Assembly: GCA_018907035.1 (NCBI GenBank)
Contig: JACCIC010000030.1
Location: 931,001-995,000, forward strand
Length of the DNA: 64,000 bases
Direction: 5' to 3'
Source: Sycobia sp. Sy_11
Taxonomy: Eukaryota; Arthropoda; Insecta; Hymenoptera; Epichrysomallidae
Position numbers and translations under genes: made by a program
The notes under the pieces: generated by a model
The model's input: only the letters and a program-made list of their open reading frames with translations
Databases searched by the model: none
Told to the model about the DNA's origin: nothing
Shown: piece by piece, positions 57,779-64,000 of the stretch
Position numbering within the stretch: position 1 is the first letter of the stretch
Layout of the letters: each line of letters opens with the position of its first letter

Positions 57779-57991
57779 ATGAAGTCTTCGATGATTTCAT
57801 TTGACGACGCCAAATTGAGATTCCCAACAGTTGACGATGTATGTACTAATCTTTTTAGAGTTCTATATTTTTTGAAAAATATCCTCATCAATATGTTCGA
57901 TTTAACGAGTTAGAAATAAAACGTGTGTTTTCTTTTATGTTGCAGGTGAGTTTTTACAAGATTCCCTTGATTGCAGAGTGCTGTACGAGCT
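57779..57991 (+). CDS. Candidate small two-exon reading frame, unidentified
   Basis: ATG at 57779 opens 20 codons (MKSSMISFDDAKLRFPTVDD) that end exactly at a GTATGT donor (57839). A 107-base intron has CTAAT near its start and ends TTTTATGTTGCAG at 57945. Splicing keeps phase zero and continues VSFYKIPLIAECCTS to a GTAAGT donor at 57992. A TATCAGG-free but pyrimidine-rich acceptor (CCTATGCAG) at 58200 would add a short tail ending in a stop. If the second donor is not used, the frame runs on to TAA at 58132-58134. A TATA box lies 150 bp upstream. Against it: two short upstream ATG frames precede the start, no family is recognisable, and the product would be only about 50-80 residues. Coordinates cover coding exons 57779-57838 and 57946-57991 plus the intron. 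Confidence 0.25.
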
Positions 57992-58139
57992 GTAAGTCGA
58001 GCAAAACATTCGCTCAAAACTATTATTTGCGCTTAAAATTGTCAATATTCGTAATAATCATTTTTTTTAATCAGGATGATCTTATAGATAAAAATATTAA
58101 AAAAGAAAATATTCTCAGTATTAGTGTTTCTTAATCATA

Positions 58140-61100
58140 CGAAAATAATTGTTATCGATTTAATAATTTAATAGACCAAATCTAATTTTTGCCTATGCAG
58201 GTCTTTATAAAATTAAAAACAAAAAGTTTAATGAAATGTAATTTTGGCAGAAATTTTTTACATTTCGTCGTAATTTAACGATAATAGAAATATAAAAGTA
58301 AAATATGCTATATGTTTAAAATTAAATACTGAAACGTTTACCTTCATTAAATTACACTCTTTAAATTACCTAAAATAATTAGGTTAAATTTGACGTTGAT
58401 TCTAGTCGAACCTTTTGTCCTTCTCGACGTCGTTTTCAAGACCCGAATATGTATAATTTTATATAATCCAAATTTCCAAGTTTTAATTCTAGAAAACTCT
58501 TAACGATATTACAAATTATATTCTGAGAGAAGAAATATCGATAAAAGAATAACTTACACATTTTTCAAAAATTTGGAACAAAATTTAAAATTTTTTTAAG
58601 GACTTACGTAATGTAAATTTTTTAATATTTTAAACAATTCGAAAATTCTCTTCGACAATGCTGAAAAGTTTTTATAGTATAGACATTTTCGTTCATGATG
58701 ACCCTTCTATTTAATAAAGTTCATACAGATTTCGAGAATAAAAATATGTAAAGATTTTTTTTTTTTTTTTAAATAATTCACGAAGCTCAAATGGTCGTTG
58801 ATTTGAACAAAATCAACATAGAGTCACAATCAGTCTAATTCCGTTTAAAGATATCAATGTCGAAATTTTGAGCATTGTAATTCCTTCATCGTGTATTATT
58901 TATAGTGAATAAAATCGACATTAAAAGCACGGGAGCGCCCGTAAAAAATCTTATAATTCTCAAATTCTTTCCGTACCGATGTTTCGCTTTAAGGATTTTC
59001 CATAATACCTCCGCAAGAACTTGCTGTGAAAATATCTCTGTCACGTATTGAAATTAAATACCGTCTTAATCTACGATCTTAATAATCAACTGCTACTCCC
59101 GTATCGTTTGGCCCGACTATAAAAGTCCCATTTGGGCCGGATTTCGCTTTACACACGCGCCAAGATTAATGTATTGCGCGATAAAGCTTAAATTATTGGC
59201 GCGTTCCCGCTTGCTTCGTACATTGAACAAACCACCTAGAGTCTAGTTCAATGTCAAAGCACAGACGATATCTGTGTCTACGTTTTAACGAAATTACAGA
59301 CAATAAGTGGGAAAATTTCATGAAATATATATATACGTCAGATCAATGATTGACTATAACAGTCTCCCAGAGTCTCAATAAAATCTCCATTAACAAGAAG
59401 ATGATGAATCCAATTTTGATCCTCTCTTTCAATTTGGAATAGAGGAGCTCTTGATCTTACATATACGTATGTATGCTTAGTTCGAAGCGACACAGTCAAG
59501 TATGCACACACCTTTCTTTATTTATATATATATAAGAAAAGCTATACGTTCGAGCTACGTCAAATAATATCCGAGATGTAACAATATTGAAATGTTAAAT
59601 AAACTTTGCATAATTTATTCTATGCAAAAGTAACCAATAAACGTTGCAATGATTCGTGCGGTAAGAAAAGTGAGAACAAAATGAAAAGTCTATTAGAAAT
59701 ATATATACCTCGATTAATAAAAATTTTCAGTTAGCACTAAATGAAAGGAATATAATAAATAATGCCAAGCTTGTATATTTCGGATTATATTATATATTGT
59801 GTATGCACGTGATACTGATGAATATTGTTAATGATTGAAGTAATAGAATAAACGAGAATTATCCTTGTAAAGACCAATTCAAAATTTTTGCAAACTATCA
59901 GAATTACGCGTATCGCTCGCAATTGCAAAAATATATTTTTAGCGATAATTCGTACTAATGGCAATCGAAGAATTAAACTAAGATTTAAACAAAAAGTAAA
60001 ATCTTAAAAATTTATAAATTGAAAAGGATCAGAGATTTTACTAAAAGTGACTCTGATAAAATGAAAACGTTAAAATAAAGAATTTTTATTTCAACGAAAA
60101 CATATTTTTACAATGTCAAAGTCGTTATGTACTTTTTCTGTATGTGAACTGTACATTCTGATTATTTATTACAAGCATTCATTTCCGATGCAATTATTAT
60201 TATTCAGAAATTCGTTACATTCTTCATAAATATTATTCATTATTAATTACCCGCTGAATTTGATATAATCGTACAAAATATATTAAGCCGGCATTAGCGT
60301 GTAATAATTTAAATTCAATATACCCGATAATATATTCATGAAATTTTAAATCGAGCAAACTTGGTCCATTTAACTATATAATTCCGCGGGCAATCAATAC
60401 TTTCGATAAATATACATATCATTGAGTAAAGGCCCCTCTCCCCTCCCTCTCACGACTATATATATATACACACATATATACATATATATCCTCGTTAAGC
60501 GCGCTCCGTTATTTCGGGCCAATTAGACCGGAATCCAGCTCCTATATATTCTTAGAATATTCCATAAATTCCCGGAGCTTTCGGGGGAATTTCGAGCAGA
60601 GGACTCGGGGGGCGAACTCGGTCGGCGAAATATCTCTCGGGTTGGAGCGCTGAATTTTTTATATCCTCTCCTGTGTGGCTCTTTCTCCCCACCCCCCTCC
60701 ACCCTTCCCCCGACAGAAAAATTTGGAATTGAAATCTTCGCCGGCTCGTATGAGGAGGTTGAAATTAGCACCGGCGACCTTTTGAAAGGTCCAAAGTAGA
60801 ATTTTAAAGCAGCTTCTTCTGGCAGCCCCGAAGGTGAAGGACGTACAGCTGAATGTTCTTCTGTTTTACGACGTGTAGCTGAGATTTAGAATAATATATA
60901 CTTACGTTAAACAAGACCAAATCGTGAACCTCGTTGATTTTTAAATTTCATCTCATTGCTCATGGCATATTTCGTGGATCAAAGTGCCTATTATGTAACG
61001 AAGCCTATACCGCCGCTCGGGTCCTAATAGAGGTGAAAATTACGAAACAGATTATTGGCTTACGTAACAAGGCTCGCGGCAAAGTTTTAATCTAATGAAA

Positions 61101-62116
61101 ATATTATTATCCGAGTCCAATTATGGAAGCACAACTCCACGATTCAATGTAAAAATACTTTATTTGAATGCCGTTGTGTGAAATATAAAAGTAAGAATTG
61201 AAAGATAATTATTGAAAATCGTGCATTTTGTTTAAAGTAAAATGAATTTGAGGGTAGATTAGAAAAATGTAAATATATTCTTACAATCGAGAATGCTGAA
61301 CATTTAGCTTATATACTGATGAAAATTTCATTGAAAGTTATTACATATTTTACAGCATATTATCGTTGGTTCTAACTTTTGCTGTTTAATCGTGTCGATT
61401 TTAATTATCAAAACTGAAAAGTATACATCAGTACGAAAACTATTCTTATGCGGGAATTTCATATGGATATTAACATAGTATAGTTTAATCGAATTTGACC
61501 GCACATATATCCACCTACGCAATCGCCGATGTGTATTCTCACCATCATGGATGATATGGGACGAATCTCGAGATGGGGAACGAACACTTGATATATATAT
61601 ATGACTTATTTATATATTTATTATTAAAAATACCCAATTTTCTCATACATCTGTCAATAAATTGAACCAAAGTTAAAATAATTGTGTTAAAAACAGAGAA
61701 ATTACTATTTTTCATACAGGGATGGTGCCCATATTTGTTCTCATATTTATAACGTGGGCGAGAAAACCCAAGCGCTAGAGTAAATGGCCATCGTCCCTTT
61801 GTATAGTATAAACATTCCAAAGTAAAGTGATTTGTTTTAATAGTTTTGTATTTTTGAAAAAATAATCTCAATTATATATTGCCGATTCATACACGAGTTG
61901 AAACTGATTTTGTACTAATTTGCCCCCCCCCCCTGTCAATTCGATCATCCTTGCAAGCTCGATAAAAAAAAAAGTCCAACTTGCCGCGCTCGAGCCTCAA
62001 AATTGTAATTAATAAATTTACGTTATTTCTCGTAATTTCACTGTGGATAAGTCGGAAATATAATTCGGCGTTGTATGCCTGGGCGTTCGGCAATACGCGA
62101 ACATCCACGACGAGCG
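58140..62116. other. AT-rich non-coding stretch with two balanced patches
   Basis: Mostly AT-rich with a T-run at 58757-58770. 59080-59280 and 60500-60790 are balanced, sharply bounded patches and may be regulatory; the first contains CTATAAAAG at 59117-59125 between GGCCC and GGGCC. A minus frame of 82 codons at 60523-60771 is Ser/Pro/Gly-rich and unsupported. C-run at 61923-61932. AATAAA on the minus strand at 61617-61622 could serve the exon at 62117. Confidence 0.4.
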
Positions 62117-62196
62117 TCACTGCTGGGCCTCCGCCACGGACAGTTCTTCTCCGCTCGCAACCTCGCTGTCGCCCATGATGATCGAGCCGTTCGTAA
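62117..62196 (-). CDS. Candidate terminal exon, unidentified
   Basis: On the minus strand a strong acceptor (CCCGTTTTCTGGTTGCAG) ends at 62197. The exon starts at 62196 with two bases completing a codon, then reads TNGSIIMGDSEVASGEELSV and AEAQQ to TGA at 62119-62117. The acidic, Ser/Glu-rich tail and balanced codons look coding, and the other two frames give Arg-rich peptides. The nearest minus-strand AATAAA is about 500 bases downstream. Upstream exons would lie to the right, beyond 62240 or outside the window. It could be an alternative last exon of the gene ending at 63928 or belong to another transcript. No family recognised. Confidence 0.35.
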
Positions 62197-63927
62197 CTGC
62201 AACCAGAAAACGGGTTTACTGTGACGCGTATAGAGCGCATTGTCGCGGTGATGAGTCGGAGAGCGCGCGGTTTAGTCTGGCTGTGGATGTTGATTTTTAT
62301 CTTGGATAGTTGGGCGGGGGTAGGAGAGAATGAACGGACGGAGCTGAGCGAAACTGTTATCGATATATATATATTCTGGTTTATATTAAGTTAGCTTGTA
62401 TATCTATATATGAATGTATGAATATTAATTTATTAAAATCACAGTATTAGGCGAACTTCAGAAGCTTAAGAGCCTAAGATATAAGTTTCTAGAAGACATT
62501 TTCAATTTGCAATGTATGATTTTCAAGCTAAACTAGTTTTCCATCTAATATCAACAGGCGCCACTTTGGCTTTCCATTAATAATCCGCGAAACAAGGTAA
62601 ATCAATCGTGACTCTATGAATAAGAGCTGACATTCTGCATTTCACGAGATTTCTTTTCAACATAATCTTTTACCTTACTTATTTATTTAATCATCAACTT
62701 GTGATTTTTATTTACATGCCTTTCAATCGTTTTGCAAAATAATTTTTCTTTAATTTTTTTTTTAATCATTGAAATGATTTTCTAAATATTTAAAGAGTGT
62801 GTTCCCATGTCCAGTAAAGAATGAATGAGAGAAACGTTTCAGATATGAATGATCCAATTCTTTTTCTGGTAAAACAATTTTCTTTTTGCTGATTAAATTA
62901 CATTTAATATATGACTGAAGAATGGTAAAATTAATATTGATTCCGCATTAAAATATTCATATTAATAAAATATTATGGATTAAATATTAATATTTAATTT
63001 AATTTAATATCTGATGGTAAGAATTTCGTTAAAAAAACTATAGGCATTTCTTTATATACTATGATAAGAGAGTGTACCATTTTAAAAGTCATTTCACAGT
63101 ACTATAAAATTTTTTTATCCGGCTTTATATATTTCACACGGATTATGTTCGCATTTTATCTCCACAAGCACATTCTCTAAACTGTCCCGGATACATATGA
63201 TGGTGCGCGGTCGTGTTTTTCTTCTTGACCAAACTACCTCATACAGCGGTTTGTATAATCCACTTAATGTACTAAGGATACAATAATATGCGCGAATTCG
63301 AAATGAAAAAGTGGACTTGGGATCTGATAAGAATTATTTTACGTGAAATAAATGTTACTTATACGTTCGCTTAAAGCTTGCACCTTTAGACAAGTACATC
63401 TGAAAATTAATAATGAAGAAACAGTATAGATGAAGCAATGTTAAAGCGTCACGCAGTTCGCGATTATTCTATGCTCCTTAACTATAAACGTAATGACATA
63501 TTCGTGAAATTTATCGCGATCGCGCATTAAATATACTGTAAATTTTTATAGCTAAACTGATTCGCGAAAATTCGAATGACTATATACTGAGTCTCGCAAA
63601 GACGATGAAACGAATTCTATTTTTCGATTTGTTAAAGCGGCGAATACATCAATTGACTTATAATTATACGAGATGTGATAACATATTACAAGACTTTTCA
63701 TTTTCTATCAATAATACATATTAAATCGTGAATATCAATTTTTATCCCGTCAAAGTATAAAATGCACATATATGTGCCAGCGCTCGCGACGTTTTCAATC
63801 TTCGAAGCACTTTTGAAATTCGCTTTTCTACACGACACCCAGCCGTTTCGGCGATTCTATACGTATATATCCCTCGTCCAAATGTCTGGCTTTCATTCAT
63901 ATCTTCAGCTTTAAGAACGAGAAGCAG
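62197..63927. other. Non-coding stretch between two minus-strand candidates
   Basis: 62240-62350 is GC-richer and the rest AT-rich, with a 20-base perfect palindrome at 62979-62998. Minus-strand sequence just left of 63928 would be the 3' UTR of the edge gene; no canonical AATAAA was found there on the minus strand within about 800 bases, only variants such as GATAAA and TATAAA. Confidence 0.45.
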
Positions 63928-64000
63928 TCACTTGGGGTCCATATCCTGCAAATGCACTGGTTGAGGAATCTGTTTACTGATGTGTTTGGCCAGAAACTGA
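63928..64000 (-). CDS. C-terminal end of an open frame cut by the window edge
   Basis: Minus strand, open from the right edge to TGA at 63930-63928. The 23 visible residues include QFLAKHISKQIPQPVHLQDM and end DPK. Codons are balanced (CAG, CTG, GCC, CAC, ATC, GTG, CTG-type) in AT-rich surroundings, unlike noncoding neighbours, and the frame reaches the edge without a stop. Too little is visible to name a protein or to know where the exon begins. If real, it is the 3' end of a gene lying mostly to the right. Confidence 0.45.
   Translation of the reverse strand, partial: QFLAKHISKQIPQPVHLQDMDPK

Noticed and set aside
59117..59125. CTATAAAAG, a perfect TATA consensus
   Set aside because: No initiator at the right distance on either strand and no coding frame downstream, so not annotated as a promoter; the surrounding block may still be regulatory.
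62979..62998. 20-base perfect palindrome ATTAAATATT/AATATTTAAT
   Set aside because: All A and T in extremely AT-rich DNA, where such palindromes are expected by chance.

Overview
The window looks like nuclear DNA from an insect, most likely a hymenopteran such as an ant, wasp or bee. Four things point there. An AT-rich background is broken by short, sharply bounded GC-rich patches. CpG is abundant even in AT-rich DNA. Long TA, CA/TG and GA/CT microsatellites are dense. The decayed transposons (a mariner-type transposase and a non-LTR reverse transcriptase) are of kinds common in these genomes, and one core promoter has arthropod TATA plus TCAGA-initiator architecture. The order-level assignment is an inference; no gene here fixes it.

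The window is overwhelmingly non-coding. No complete, recognisable protein-coding gene is present. Most long open frames are translations of microsatellites or of GC-rich DNA that happens to lack stops. The better coding candidates are partial. On the plus strand there is a probable terminal exon at 18184-18398, with acceptor, stop and poly(A) signals. A weaker terminal exon lies at 34955-35163, and a tiny spliced reading frame behind a TATA box at 57779-57991. On the minus strand there is a small terminal-type exon at 62117-62196 and the C-terminal end of an open frame that runs off the right edge at 63928-64000. None could be assigned to a family.

Two mobile-element relics are readable. A 621-bp internally deleted mariner-like element at 36021-36641 has matching terminal inverted repeats, flanking TA, and both ends of a transposase with the catalytic core missing. 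A decayed non-LTR reverse transcriptase fragment lies on the minus strand at about 4141-4643.

Layout: 1-1410 holds microsatellites and a CpG-rich patch with a TATA/initiator promoter followed by a GA/CT inverted repeat. 1.4-9.8 kb is AT-rich with the reverse transcriptase relic and a cluster of TA repeats. 9.8-20.6 kb alternates AT-rich DNA with GC patches, the largest at 19.1-20.6 kb, and contains the 18.2 kb exon. 20.6-36 kb is mostly AT-rich with scattered GC patches and possible conserved non-coding blocks. 36-43 kb holds the mariner relic, a 133-bp CA repeat and long AT-rich DNA. 43-55.4 kb has several GC patches, a TCGA-rich block and two perfect CRE octamers. 55.4-64 kb is AT-rich and holds the small spliced candidate and the two minus-strand exons. 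The whole is best read as intergenic or long-intron DNA around genes whose bodies lie mostly outside the window.
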